Below, piece by piece: positions 8,028 through 16,507 of a stretch of 64,000 nt of DNA. Positions within the stretch are counted from its first letter, which is position 1. Each line of letters begins with the position of its first letter. The notes below the pieces were generated by a model, which did no database searches, was not told the origin of the DNA, and worked only from the letters and a program-made list of their open reading frames with translations. Source of the DNA: Bradyrhizobium paxllaeri (GTDB lineage: Bacteria > Pseudomonadota > Alphaproteobacteria > Rhizobiales > Xanthobacteraceae); NCBI RefSeq assembly GCF_001693515.2, contig NZ_CP042968.1, positions 7,472,501 through 7,536,500 on the forward strand. The letters run 5' to 3'. The translations under genes were made by a program, and so were the position numbers.

Positions 8028-9254
8028 ATGAACCTGCAGCAAGTCCAGCTCCGCAACTTCGCCCCGGAAAGCAACCAACTGCAATCCTACTCCGACCGCG
8101 CCTCGTTCCGGCAGCGGACGGCGGCTGTCGCGGAAGCAGCGGCGACGGAGGTCGAAGCGGTGGACCGTGAGGCGCGCTTCCCGCGGAAGGCCATCGACGC
8201 GGCGCGAGAGCAGCGGCTTCTGGGCGTTCAGATCCCGATCGAATTCGGCGGAGACGGCGCATCGATATCCGAGGTGACCGACATGTGTTACGCGCTCGGC
8301 CGCGCCTGCGCATCGGCCGGGATGATCTTCGCAATGCATCAGACCAAGGTGGCGTGTCTGGTTCGCCACGGCGCGGGTAGCGGCTGGCACGAAAGGCTGA
8401 TGTGCCGCGTAGCCGCCGAGCAGCTGCTGCTCGCGTCGTCGACCACCGAAGGCCAGAACGGCGGGAATATTCGTTTCAGCTCGGCGGCGGTGGAGCGCGC
8501 CGGCGCCGAGATTTCGCTGGCTCGCGACGCGACGGTGATTTCGTATGGCGCCGAGGCGGACGGCATCGTCACCATCGCCCGCCGCGACGACGCCGCCGCG
8601 GGATCCGATCAGGTGATGCTGGCCATCACCCGGGACGACTATACGCTGGAGCCCACCCTTGCGTGGGAGACGCTCGGCATGCGCGGAACCTGCAGCGCCG
8701 GCTTCAAGCTGGACTTCAAGGGTACCGCGGAACAGATATTCCCTGTGTCTTACGACAAGATCCATGCGCAGACGATGACGCCGGTTGCCCATTTGTGCTG
8801 GTCGTCGGTCTGGGCGGGAATCGCGGCCGCGGCAGTGGACCGCGCGCAGCTGTTCATCCGCAAGGCCGCGCGCGGTGCCGGCGGCAACATGCCTCCCGGC
8901 GCGTCACATTTCACCGCCGCCAGGATGACGCTGACGAAGCTGCGGGCCATCATCACCGCCAATCTCGAGTCCTATGCGGCGCGCGAACACGATGAGCGCG
9001 CGCTGTCGTCGATCGACTTTCAGTCGTCGATCAACCTTCTGAAGGTGGAGGCCTCCGAGCTCGCTGTCACGACCGTGCTGCACGCGATGCGCGCCTGCGG
9101 CTTGTCCGGCTACCGCAACGACACCGACGTCAGCGTTGGCCGTCACCTCCGCGACGTTCTTTCAGCTCCAATCATGATCAACAATGATCGCATCCTCGCC
9201 AATATGGGTAGCGCCGCGCTGATGAGCGCCGTTCCGGCATCCCTGCGCGACTGA
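8028..9254 (+). CDS. Acyl-CoA-dehydrogenase-like flavoprotein
   Basis: 408 residues from ATG 8028 (GGGAGA upstream). The alpha-helical N-terminal domain (residues 25-130), a beta middle domain (SSTTEGQNGGNIRF, WETLGMRGTCSAGF) and the C-terminal helical domain match acyl-CoA dehydrogenases. The end of the C-terminal domain reads INNDRI where many members have a yEGT stretch carrying the catalytic glutamate, so the base may lie elsewhere or the chemistry may differ. Twenty to thirty bases upstream of the aminoacyl:CP ligase, it is a candidate for oxidising or desaturating an aminoacyl thioester on the carrier protein. Confidence 0.8.
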   Translation: MNLQQVQLRNFAPESNQLQSYSDRASFRQRTAAVAEAAATEVEAVDREARFPRKAIDAAREQRLLGVQIPIEFGGDGASISEVTDMCYALGRACASAGMIFAMHQTKVACLVRHGAGSGWHERLMCRVAAEQLLLASSTTEGQNGGNIRFSSAAVERAGAEISLARDATVISYGAEADGIVTIARRDDAAAGSDQVMLAITRDDYTLEPTLAWETLGMRGTCSAGFKLDFKGTAEQIFPVSYDKIHAQTMTPVAHLCWSSVWAGIAAAAVDRAQLFIRKAARGAGGNMPPGASHFTAARMTLTKLRAIITANLESYAAREHDERALSSIDFQSSINLLKVEASELAVTTVLHAMRACGLSGYRNDTDVSVGRHLRDVLSAPIMINNDRILANMGSAALMSAVPASLRD

Positions 9255-9286
9255 TTTTTTTCTCCTCGAAAGGAATGGGGCTCGAC

Positions 9287-10231
9287 ATGAACGTGGCCAT
9301 GTTTGCCGCTGCACCGCAAGAAACCGCCGATCCGCTGGACCATCTCACTGATGTGCTGTTCCACCGGATGGGCTCGCCGGGGGTCTATGGCCGCACCGCG
9401 CTCTATGAAGACATCGTGGAGCGGCTTGCGGCGCTGATCACGCGGTATCGCGAACCGGATGCCGAGGTGATGCGCTTCCCTCCCGTCATGAACCGCGGCC
9501 AGCTCGAGCGATCGGGCTATCTGAAGAGTTTCCCGAACCTGCTCGGCTGCGTCTGCGGCCTGCACGGCACGGAGAGTGAGATCGACCGCGCGGTCGACCG
9601 CTTCGATGCCGGGGGAGATTGGACCTCGTCGCTGTCGCCGGCCGACCTCGTGCTGTCGCCGGCCGCCTGCTATCCGGTCTATCCGATCGCAGCGAGCCGC
9701 GGCCCGGTGCCGGCGGAGGGCTGGTGCTTCGACGTCGCCGCCGATTGCTTCCGTCGCGAGCCCTCGCGCCATCTCGACCGGCTGCAATCCTTCAGGATGC
9801 GCGAATACGTCTGCATCGGCAGCCCCGATCACGTCTCGCAATTCCGCGAGCGCTGGATGATGCTTGCCAAGGAGATCGCCACCGATCTCGGCCTGGCCTT
9901 CAGGATCGACTACGCCAGCGATCCGTTCTTCGGCCGGGTCGGACGGATGATGGCGGTGAGCCAGCAGCAGCAGGCGCTGAAGTTCGAGCTGCTGGTGCCT
10001 CTGCGCTCCGAGGAGCAACCAACCGCCTGCATGAGCTTCAATTACCACCGCGATCATTTCGGCACCACCTGGGGGATCACGGATGCCTCCGGGGAGCCGG
10101 CCCATACCGCCTGCGTGGCCTTCGGCATGGACCGTCTCGCCGTCGCCATGTTCCACACCCACGGCAGCAACGTCACCAGATGGCCGAACGCGGTGCGGGA
10201 CCTGCTCGGCTTCCCGCGGATGGATCGCTAG
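9287..10231 (+). CDS. Amino acid:[carrier protein] ligase (SerRS-like)
   Basis: 314 residues from ATG 9287; an ATG at 9275 has poor ribosome-site spacing. This is a truncated class II aminoacyl-tRNA synthetase of the atypical seryl type without the N-terminal tRNA-binding arm. Motif 2 is around FRREPSRHLDRLQSFRMRE and motif 3 is FGMDRL (280-284). C128, E173 and C276 have the spacing of the zinc ligands in the characterised Bradyrhizobium enzymes. Those enzymes adenylate glycine (or alanine in an Agrobacterium homologue) and transfer it to a phosphopantetheinyl carrier protein instead of tRNA. Amino acid choice here is not predictable by eye. Confidence 0.92.
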   Translation: MNVAMFAAAPQETADPLDHLTDVLFHRMGSPGVYGRTALYEDIVERLAALITRYREPDAEVMRFPPVMNRGQLERSGYLKSFPNLLGCVCGLHGTESEIDRAVDRFDAGGDWTSSLSPADLVLSPAACYPVYPIAASRGPVPAEGWCFDVAADCFRREPSRHLDRLQSFRMREYVCIGSPDHVSQFRERWMMLAKEIATDLGLAFRIDYASDPFFGRVGRMMAVSQQQQALKFELLVPLRSEEQPTACMSFNYHRDHFGTTWGITDASGEPAHTACVAFGMDRLAVAMFHTHGSNVTRWPNAVRDLLGFPRMDR

Positions 10232-10257
10232 ACGAGTTCAGCGTTCGAGGAATTGCA

Positions 10258-11589
10258 ATGCACCAGCGAAGTCCCGAGGTAGCCCGCGCCCGAAGAGCCG
10301 AAGGGCCAACCTCGATGAAACGCGAGACTCTCGCCGTCCACGGCGGTTTCGTGGACGATCCGACCACCAAGGCCGTTGCGGTGCCGATCTACCAGACGGC
10401 CTCGTATGCCTTCGACAGCGCCGACCATGGCGCCGCACTCTTCAACCTCGAAGTGGACGGCTTCCGCTACACCAGGATCGGCAACCCGACCAATGCGGTG
10501 CTGGAGAAGCGCGTTGCTGCCATGGAAGGCGGCGTCGAGGCGCTCAGCGTGGCTTGCGGCCAGGCCGCGGTGAACTATGCGGTGACCAACATCGCCGGGA
10601 TGGGCACCAACATCGTGTCGGTCCCGCAACTTTACGGCACCACTTACACGCTGTTCGCGCACATCCTGCCGCAGCAGGGCATCACGGTCCGGTTCTCCGA
10701 AGACGACCGTCCGACGAGTGTGGAAAAACTGATCGACGACGACACGCGGGCGGTGTTCTGCGAGAGCGTCGGAAATCCGGCTGGAAACATCTGCGACATC
10801 GAAGCGATTGCCGAGGTCGCCCACAGGCACGGCGTGCCGCTGATCGTCGACAACACGGTACCAACCCCGATCCTGCTCCGACCGATCGAATACGGCGCTG
10901 ATGTCGTGGTGGAGTCACTGACGAAGTTCATGGGCGGACACGGCACCACGCTTGGCGGAATCATCGTCGACGCCGGCAAATTCCCGTGGGCGGAGCATGG
11001 CCGGCGCTTTGCTGTGATGAACGAGCCGGAGAAATCGTATCACGGGCTGGTCTTCGCCGAACGTTACGGGGCTGCCGCCTACATCGCGCGCTGCCGCGCC
11101 GTCGCCATGAGGAACACCGGCTCCATTCTGGCGCCGATGAACGCCTTCCTGCTGCTCCAGGGCATCGAGTCCGTCGCGGTGCGGATCGAGCGCCACGTCG
11201 AGAATGCCGAGGACGTCGCGCGTTTCTTGCGCAACGACCGCCGCGTCGGATGGGTGAACTATGCGGGCTTCGAAGACAGCCCCTATTACGCGCTGACGCA
11301 GAAATATCTGGGCGGCCGGGCGTGTTCGCTGCTGACCTTCGGCGTGGCCGGAGGGTTCGAGGCCGGCAAGCGGTTCTATGACGCGCTGAAGCTGGTCAAG
11401 CGGCTGGTCAATATTGGCGATGCGAAATCGCTCGCCTGTCATCCGGCGTCGACCACGCACCGGCAGATGTCGCCCGAAGAGCAGGAAAAGGCCGGCGTGC
11501 GGCCCGAGATGATCAGGCTGAGCGTAGGAATCGAACACGTCGACGACATCATCGCCGACCTCGATCAGGCGCTCGAAGCCGCGGATTGA
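10258..11589 (+). CDS. MetY-like PLP gamma-replacement enzyme
   Basis: 443 residues from ATG 10258 (GAGGA six bases upstream); ATG 10315, MKRETLAVHGG, is the usual family start and also possible. Belongs to the Cys/Met metabolism PLP family: YTRIGNPTNAVLEKRVAAMEGG near the start, and ESLTKFMGGHG with the PLP lysine at K223 (K204 from the short start). The family joins O-acylhomoserine with sulfide or other nucleophiles. It sits 26 bases after the aminoacyl:CP ligase and directly before a homoserine acyltransferase-like gene, so the two probably work together on homoserine. In this setting a nucleophile other than sulfide is plausible. Confidence 0.88.
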   Translation: MHQRSPEVARARRAEGPTSMKRETLAVHGGFVDDPTTKAVAVPIYQTASYAFDSADHGAALFNLEVDGFRYTRIGNPTNAVLEKRVAAMEGGVEALSVACGQAAVNYAVTNIAGMGTNIVSVPQLYGTTYTLFAHILPQQGITVRFSEDDRPTSVEKLIDDDTRAVFCESVGNPAGNICDIEAIAEVAHRHGVPLIVDNTVPTPILLRPIEYGADVVVESLTKFMGGHGTTLGGIIVDAGKFPWAEHGRRFAVMNEPEKSYHGLVFAERYGAAAYIARCRAVAMRNTGSILAPMNAFLLLQGIESVAVRIERHVENAEDVARFLRNDRRVGWVNYAGFEDSPYYALTQKYLGGRACSLLTFGVAGGFEAGKRFYDALKLVKRLVNIGDAKSLACHPASTTHRQMSPEEQEKAGVRPEMIRLSVGIEHVDDIIADLDQALEAAD

Positions 11590-11616
11590 TTTTAAGTCAA
11601 CCATGAAGGCATTCCG

Positions 11617-12720
11617 ATGCCCGTGCTAATCGACATAGACTCGCACGAACATCACCTCTTCTCGAGAGCGCCGAACGGAGGCACCGCCGCGATGGCGTCG
11701 CCGGGAAAGCGCGTGGAGTGCCTCGATATCGGGCTGATCAACAACATGCCCGACGCCGCCCTGATGTCCACCGAGCGCCAGCTGTTTGATCTGGTCGGTG
11801 CGGCGGCCGAAGGGCTCGTCGTCAGGCTGCACTTCTACACGATGGCGACGACGCCCCGTTCGGAATGGGGACACGACTACGTGCGTCGCTACTACCGCAG
11901 CACCGACGATCTGCTCAATGGAAGCCTGGACGGCGTGATCGTGACCGGCACCGAGCCGAGAGCCGCCAACCTGACGGAAGAGCCATATTGGAACTCCTTC
12001 GTCCAGCTCGTCGACTGGGCCCGGGAGAATACCCTGTCATCGGTGTATTCCTGTCTGGCCGTCCATGGCGCCGTCCTGCACATGGATGGCGTGGAGCGCC
12101 ACAAGCTGCCGGCCAAATGCATCGGCGTCTTCGCTCAAACGAAGACGATAAAGCATCCCTTGATGCACAACGTCCCGGCGACGTTCAGAATACCGCACGC
12201 CCGCTGGAATGAGGTAACGGAGGGAGAGCTCGCGAGCTGCGGATACTCCGTTCTCACCACGTCGGCACAGTCCGGCGTCGACTGTTTCGTCAAACAGCAG
12301 AAGAAGAGCCTCTTCGTCTATTTCCAGGGCCATCCGGAATACGAGACCCAGACCCTGCTGGGCGAATACAGAAGGGACATGGGCCGGTTCCTCCGCGGCG
12401 AAAACGAAGTCTGTCCGACGATACCGAGAGGCTATTTTGGCGCGGAGGCGGAAGAGCTCCTGACCACGTACCGGCAAAAAGCCCTTTCGGACAGATGTGC
12501 GGAATTCTTCGCCGATTTCCCGGCCGATCGCCTGGCGAGAGATCTGAGAAACGCCTGGCATCGGCCGGCCACGCACATCTACCGCAACTGGCTGTTATAT
12601 ATGGCGTCGCAGCGAGCCGGGCGCTCGAGGCCGCCGCAGCTCCTTAACGAAAGGTACCGAACGAGACCGGATTCGGATCCGGATCGCGACGGACACCGTG
12701 CACCCGGCCACCATGGGTAG
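11617..12720 (+). CDS. Homoserine O-acyltransferase (MetA/HTS-like)
   Basis: 367 residues. It has the MetA signature LINNMPDAALMSTERQ (39-55). The nucleophile Cys is C146 (YSCLAVHG) and the HPE pair is H239/E241 (FQGHPEYE), matching the Cys/His/Glu triad of homoserine O-succinyltransferase. It is longer than typical MetA (about 305-310) through an Arg/Asp-rich low-complexity tail of about 35 residues. It would transfer an acyl group from acyl-CoA to homoserine. The next gene upstream (MetY-like) could use the product. The acyl donor (succinyl or acetyl) cannot be told from sequence alone. Confidence 0.87.
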   Translation: MPVLIDIDSHEHHLFSRAPNGGTAAMASPGKRVECLDIGLINNMPDAALMSTERQLFDLVGAAAEGLVVRLHFYTMATTPRSEWGHDYVRRYYRSTDDLLNGSLDGVIVTGTEPRAANLTEEPYWNSFVQLVDWARENTLSSVYSCLAVHGAVLHMDGVERHKLPAKCIGVFAQTKTIKHPLMHNVPATFRIPHARWNEVTEGELASCGYSVLTTSAQSGVDCFVKQQKKSLFVYFQGHPEYETQTLLGEYRRDMGRFLRGENEVCPTIPRGYFGAEAEELLTTYRQKALSDRCAEFFADFPADRLARDLRNAWHRPATHIYRNWLLYMASQRAGRSRPPQLLNERYRTRPDSDPDRDGHRAPGHHG

Positions 12721-12768
12721 CGCGGGGCCGCAAGAGGCGGGATCGGATCGTATGACAGGGTTCGGACG

Positions 12769-13626
12769 ATGATCCGATGCCGCGAGATAGGAATAGCCGA
12801 TCTTCCCGCCGTCGCCGATCTTTTGATGCGCGGCTTTAAGAGCCGCTCGCGCGACTACTGGATGGAAGGGCTCCGGCGCACGTCCGTGCGCGAGGTGCCC
12901 GAAGGTTTCCCGCGCTTTGGCTACATGCTCGACCATGAGGGAACGCCCGTTGGTGTTTTGCTGCTGATCTATGCTGCGCGCGACCACAGCGGCGAGACCT
13001 GCATCCGCTGCAATGTCTCCAGCTGGTATGTGGAACCTACCTTCCGCAACTACGCGCCGATGCTGACCAAGGTCGCGCAACGCCACAAGGATGTCACTTA
13101 CGTCAACATCAGCCCGGCGCGCTGGACCTGGCCGACCATCGAGGCTCAGGGATTCAGCGCCTATTGCGGCGGCGTGTTCTTTTCCTTTCCCGCGCTGTCG
13201 CGTTCGGCGAAGGGAATGCGTGTTGAAGTCGTGCAGCGGGACGCGAAGGCGATCGACGGTCTCTCCAACGCCGACGTCGCGCTGCTTGCACGGCACGCGG
13301 CCTACGGCTGCCTAAGCCTGGTGTGCCGCGCGGCAGACGGCCACAGCTTTCCGTTCGTCCTGCAACCGATACGGATCCGCCGGATCGCGCCGGCGATGCA
13401 GCTGATCTATTGCCACGATGTGGCCGACTATATCGCCTGCGCCGGCGCCATCGGCCGCTTCCTGCTCCGGCGCGGCCGGATCTCGGTCGCCCTCGACGCC
13501 AATGGCCACATGAACGACCTGTTCGGCTTCTATCGCGCGCCGCGCGGCCGCAAATACTTCATGGGCCCGCAGCGCCCCCGGCTTGCCGATCTGTCGGATA
13601 CCGAGCTGGTGATCTATGGACCGTAA
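12769..13626 (+). CDS. GNAT-like acyltransferase, unknown substrate
   Basis: 285 residues. The first half has the GNAT pattern (MIRCREIGIADLPAVADLLMRGF, FGYMLDHEGTPVGVLLLIYAA, SSWYVEPTFRNYAPMLTKVA). The acetyl-CoA-binding loop is not canonical, and the second half is unlike typical GNATs. It lies in the same run of plus-strand genes, 48 bases after the MetA-like gene and 26 before the aminotransferase. In amino-acid antimetabolite clusters a GNAT often acetylates the product for self-protection; whether this one does is a guess. Confidence 0.6.
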   Translation: MIRCREIGIADLPAVADLLMRGFKSRSRDYWMEGLRRTSVREVPEGFPRFGYMLDHEGTPVGVLLLIYAARDHSGETCIRCNVSSWYVEPTFRNYAPMLTKVAQRHKDVTYVNISPARWTWPTIEAQGFSAYCGGVFFSFPALSRSAKGMRVEVVQRDAKAIDGLSNADVALLARHAAYGCLSLVCRAADGHSFPFVLQPIRIRRIAPAMQLIYCHDVADYIACAGAIGRFLLRRGRISVALDANGHMNDLFGFYRAPRGRKYFMGPQRPRLADLSDTELVIYGP

Positions 13627-13652
13627 CTCAGTCGCCGAAATGGAGAACCGTC

Positions 13653-14540
13653 ATGATTCCGAACAGTAAATCCGTCAGCCACTCGCGGACATGGACGTTC
13701 TTCCAGGGACAATGGCACGAGGGAAATGTGCCGATCATGGGGCCACGCACCCATGGGCTCTGGCTCGGCTCGACCATCTTCGATGGTGCACGCGCCTTCG
13801 AAGGCGTGACGCCTGACCTGGACCAGCATTGCGCGCGCGTCAATCAATCCGCTGTGAAATTCGGGCTCAAGCCGATCGTCGATCTCGACACCTGGCTGGG
13901 TCTGACGCGAGAAGGCATCGCGCGCTTCCCGGCCAATGCGGAGCTCTACATCCGGCCGATGTACTGGCCGCAGAGCGGCGTCGGCGGCGGCGTGCTCTAC
14001 GATCCGGAAACGACCGACTGGTGCCTTTGCATCTACGAAGCGCCGATCCCGAAGCCTGTCGGCAACGCGATCACGCTGTCGCCGTTTCGCAGGCCGACCG
14101 CCGAATGCGCCCCGGTCGATGTCAAGGCTTCCTGTCTCTACCCGAACTGCTCGCGTGCATTGATCGAGGCGGCCTCGCGCGGCTTCCAGAACTGCCTGAT
14201 GCTGGATATGCTCGGCAACGTCGCGGAATTCGGCAATGCCAACGTGTTCATGGCAAAGGATGGTGCTGTTTACACGCCGGCGCCGAACGGTACGTTCCTG
14301 AACGGCATCACCCGGCAGCGCGTGATCGAACTCTTGCGCGGCGACGGCATCACGGTAATAGAGACCACCCTGCGCTATGCCGATTTCGTCGCCGCAGACG
14401 AGATCTTTTCAAGCGGCAATTTCGCCAAGGTCGCGCCGGTGATCCGGATCGACGACCGTCAGCTGACGCCCGGCCCCTTCTATGCGCGTGCGCGGAAGCT
14501 GTATTGGGATTTCGCACACGCCGTCAGGCTTGCGGCGTGA
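13653..14540 (+). CDS. Class IV PLP aminotransferase (branched-chain type)
   Basis: 295 residues from ATG 13653 (GGAGAA upstream). Features of the BCAT/D-amino-acid transaminase fold class are present: FDGARAFEG near residue 50, the PLP lysine K158 in DVKASCLYPN, and NVAEFGNANVFMAKDG in the C-terminal half. It may be a branched-chain-type aminotransferase, or use a substrate peculiar to this cluster. Its direct neighbour is an acetolactate-synthase-like enzyme, a pairing that recalls branched-chain keto-acid chemistry. Substrate unknown. Confidence 0.85.
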   Translation: MIPNSKSVSHSRTWTFFQGQWHEGNVPIMGPRTHGLWLGSTIFDGARAFEGVTPDLDQHCARVNQSAVKFGLKPIVDLDTWLGLTREGIARFPANAELYIRPMYWPQSGVGGGVLYDPETTDWCLCIYEAPIPKPVGNAITLSPFRRPTAECAPVDVKASCLYPNCSRALIEAASRGFQNCLMLDMLGNVAEFGNANVFMAKDGAVYTPAPNGTFLNGITRQRVIELLRGDGITVIETTLRYADFVAADEIFSSGNFAKVAPVIRIDDRQLTPGPFYARARKLYWDFAHAVRLAA

Positions 14541-14572
14541 TGGTGATGACCTCTTGAACACGATGGTGTCGC

Positions 14573-16243
14573 ATGACTTTCCGGGTCGCCGATCTAGTCG
14601 TTGATATTCTAATCGCCCACGGCGTCGACAGGGCATTCAGCGTACCCGGCGAAAGCTTTCTTGCACTCCTTGACGCGCTGTACGAACGCGACGAAATCGA
14701 TCTCGTGACTTGCCGCCACGAGGGAAGCGCCAGTCTTGCCGCAATCGCCGACGCCAAGCTCACCGGCCGCGCCGGTGTCGCGATGGCAAGCCGCGGACCG
14801 GGCGCATCCAACGCAGCGATTGGCCTCCATGTCGCTTCACAGGAGGCCATACCTCTCGTTTTGCTGATTGGTCAGGTCGAGACGCCGAACCTGAATCGTG
14901 ACGCAGTGCAGGAGATCGACACCGGGCGCGCGTTCAGTGGTCTGATCAAATGGTCCACCAGAATCGAGTCCGCCGCCCAGGTGCCCGAGATGATGGCACG
15001 CGCATTTTCCGTGGCGCTTGGCGGCACGCCCGGGCCAGTTGTGATCGAGCTTCCCGCAGACGTTCTCGAGATGGAGGCCGGTCAGCTCTCCGCCAGAGTA
15101 CACGGCGTAGCGCGAGCCGAGCCCAGTCGCGCCGCCGTCGAACAGGCGGCGATCTTGCTTGACGACGCGGAGAGACCGATTCTGCTGGTCGGAGGAGAGT
15201 GTCGCACTGCGGAATTTCGCGAGGATCTGGTCGCACTGAGCGAGCACTGGAACGTGCCGGTCGCCGTAACCGCAAAGATGCAGGATCAGTATCCGAACGA
15301 TCACCGGCTCTGGATCGGGCACCTTGGCTTCTTCATGTCGCCGGCTCATGTCAGGCTCTTTGAGCAAGCGGACCTGATCATTGCGGTCGGAACCCGGCTC
15401 GGCGACTTGTCTTCCCTGGGATTTCGGTTTCCGCGGCAATCGCCGACGCTTCAGCCTCTGGTTCACGTCTACCCCGACCCGAATGCGATCGGGACTCACT
15501 TCCATACGGATCTTGCGATCGTGGCGTCGGCACATCCCTTCGTAAGATCCTCGCTTGAGTTACCGGCTGTCGCGCGCGAGCGCGGCGAGTGGATCGAAGC
15601 CGTAGCGAAAACCAGGGAAGCGGTGCACGCGTGGCCCGAGCAGCGCACCCCCAGCGCCGATGTCCTCGGCCATGCGGTTGCGGCCATCGCCAAACTTTTC
15701 CGCGCAGATGGCATCGTAACGACCGATTCCGGCAACTTCGCCGCCTGGGTACACCGGATTTTCCGCCTCACACCGTCAGCCCGGCTGCTCGGCTCCGCCT
15801 GTGGCGCAATGGGCAGCGGTATTCCCTCTGCCCTGAGTGCGGGCCTTCGTTATCCGGATCGTCAGGTGATCGCGTTCTGCGGCGACGGCGGCTTCCTGAT
15901 GACCGGGAATGAGTTGGCAACGGCCGTTGCCCGCCGGCTCAATATAAAGATCGTGATCTCCAATAATCAGTCCTACGGCACCATCCGCACACATCAGGAG
16001 AGAGCATTTCCGAGACGTCCTTGGGGTACGGACCTGTCTAATCCCGATTTTATTGCCCTCGCCCGCGCATTCGGCGCGCAGGGCTACACGATCACGGACG
16101 CAGCGCACGTGGCCGAGATCGTCACGGAAGCAATGTCCGCGAACGGCCCCGTCGTGATCGAAGTCCGATCCGACGTACGCCAAACGATCGACCGGTCCCT
16201 CGCTGCAGCGTCGGCTGGCGCACATAGTGCTCCGGTAGCCTGA
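14573..16243 (+). CDS. ThDP-dependent enzyme, acetolactate-synthase-like
   Basis: 556 residues. The N-terminal PYR domain carries the ThDP-activating glutamate in CRHEGSAS and the RGPGASNA loop. A central domain follows, with VGTRLGDLSS. The C-terminal PP domain has GDGGFLM...SNNQSYGT, the Mg/ThDP motif. This family decarboxylates 2-keto acids or joins them to an acceptor. No regulatory small subunit is adjacent, so housekeeping acetolactate synthase is unlikely. It is the last gene of the tight plus-strand run; a 264-base gap follows. Confidence 0.85.
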   Translation: MTFRVADLVVDILIAHGVDRAFSVPGESFLALLDALYERDEIDLVTCRHEGSASLAAIADAKLTGRAGVAMASRGPGASNAAIGLHVASQEAIPLVLLIGQVETPNLNRDAVQEIDTGRAFSGLIKWSTRIESAAQVPEMMARAFSVALGGTPGPVVIELPADVLEMEAGQLSARVHGVARAEPSRAAVEQAAILLDDAERPILLVGGECRTAEFREDLVALSEHWNVPVAVTAKMQDQYPNDHRLWIGHLGFFMSPAHVRLFEQADLIIAVGTRLGDLSSLGFRFPRQSPTLQPLVHVYPDPNAIGTHFHTDLAIVASAHPFVRSSLELPAVARERGEWIEAVAKTREAVHAWPEQRTPSADVLGHAVAAIAKLFRADGIVTTDSGNFAAWVHRIFRLTPSARLLGSACGAMGSGIPSALSAGLRYPDRQVIAFCGDGGFLMTGNELATAVARRLNIKIVISNNQSYGTIRTHQERAFPRRPWGTDLSNPDFIALARAFGAQGYTITDAAHVAEIVTEAMSANGPVVIEVRSDVRQTIDRSLAAASAGAHSAPVA

Positions 16244-16507
16244 AATTCAAGAACGAAGCTACGAAGGCTTGCACGCTCTCTCGGCTTCATCTCAAGTTAC
16301 GATACAGTCCGAGGTGCCCCTTTAGAGGTAACTCCCCATCGAGCGCCTCGTCGAGCGAACCGCTCGAGTTGCTTGCGGCAAATTAGCTTGTTCATTCTTT
16401 TTGGGATAATCTGATCGCAAAGGTCTTGGAAGAATTTGCGATCTGCAACTAGCGCCACCGGAACGCTGCTGAACCATCCCTGCTTGTTCAATCCGCCGAG
16501 GTGATCG

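Noticed and set aside
9619..10257. In-frame upstream extension of the MetY-like gene
   Set aside because: It would overlap the aminoacyl:carrier ligase in another frame; the part upstream of 10258 has no homology pattern and a proper ribosome site exists before 10258.
10258..12720. Rhizobitoxine (rtx) locus proper
   Set aside because: RtxA-type aminotransferase fusion and the RtxC desaturase are not present; only the logic of homoserine activation is shared.
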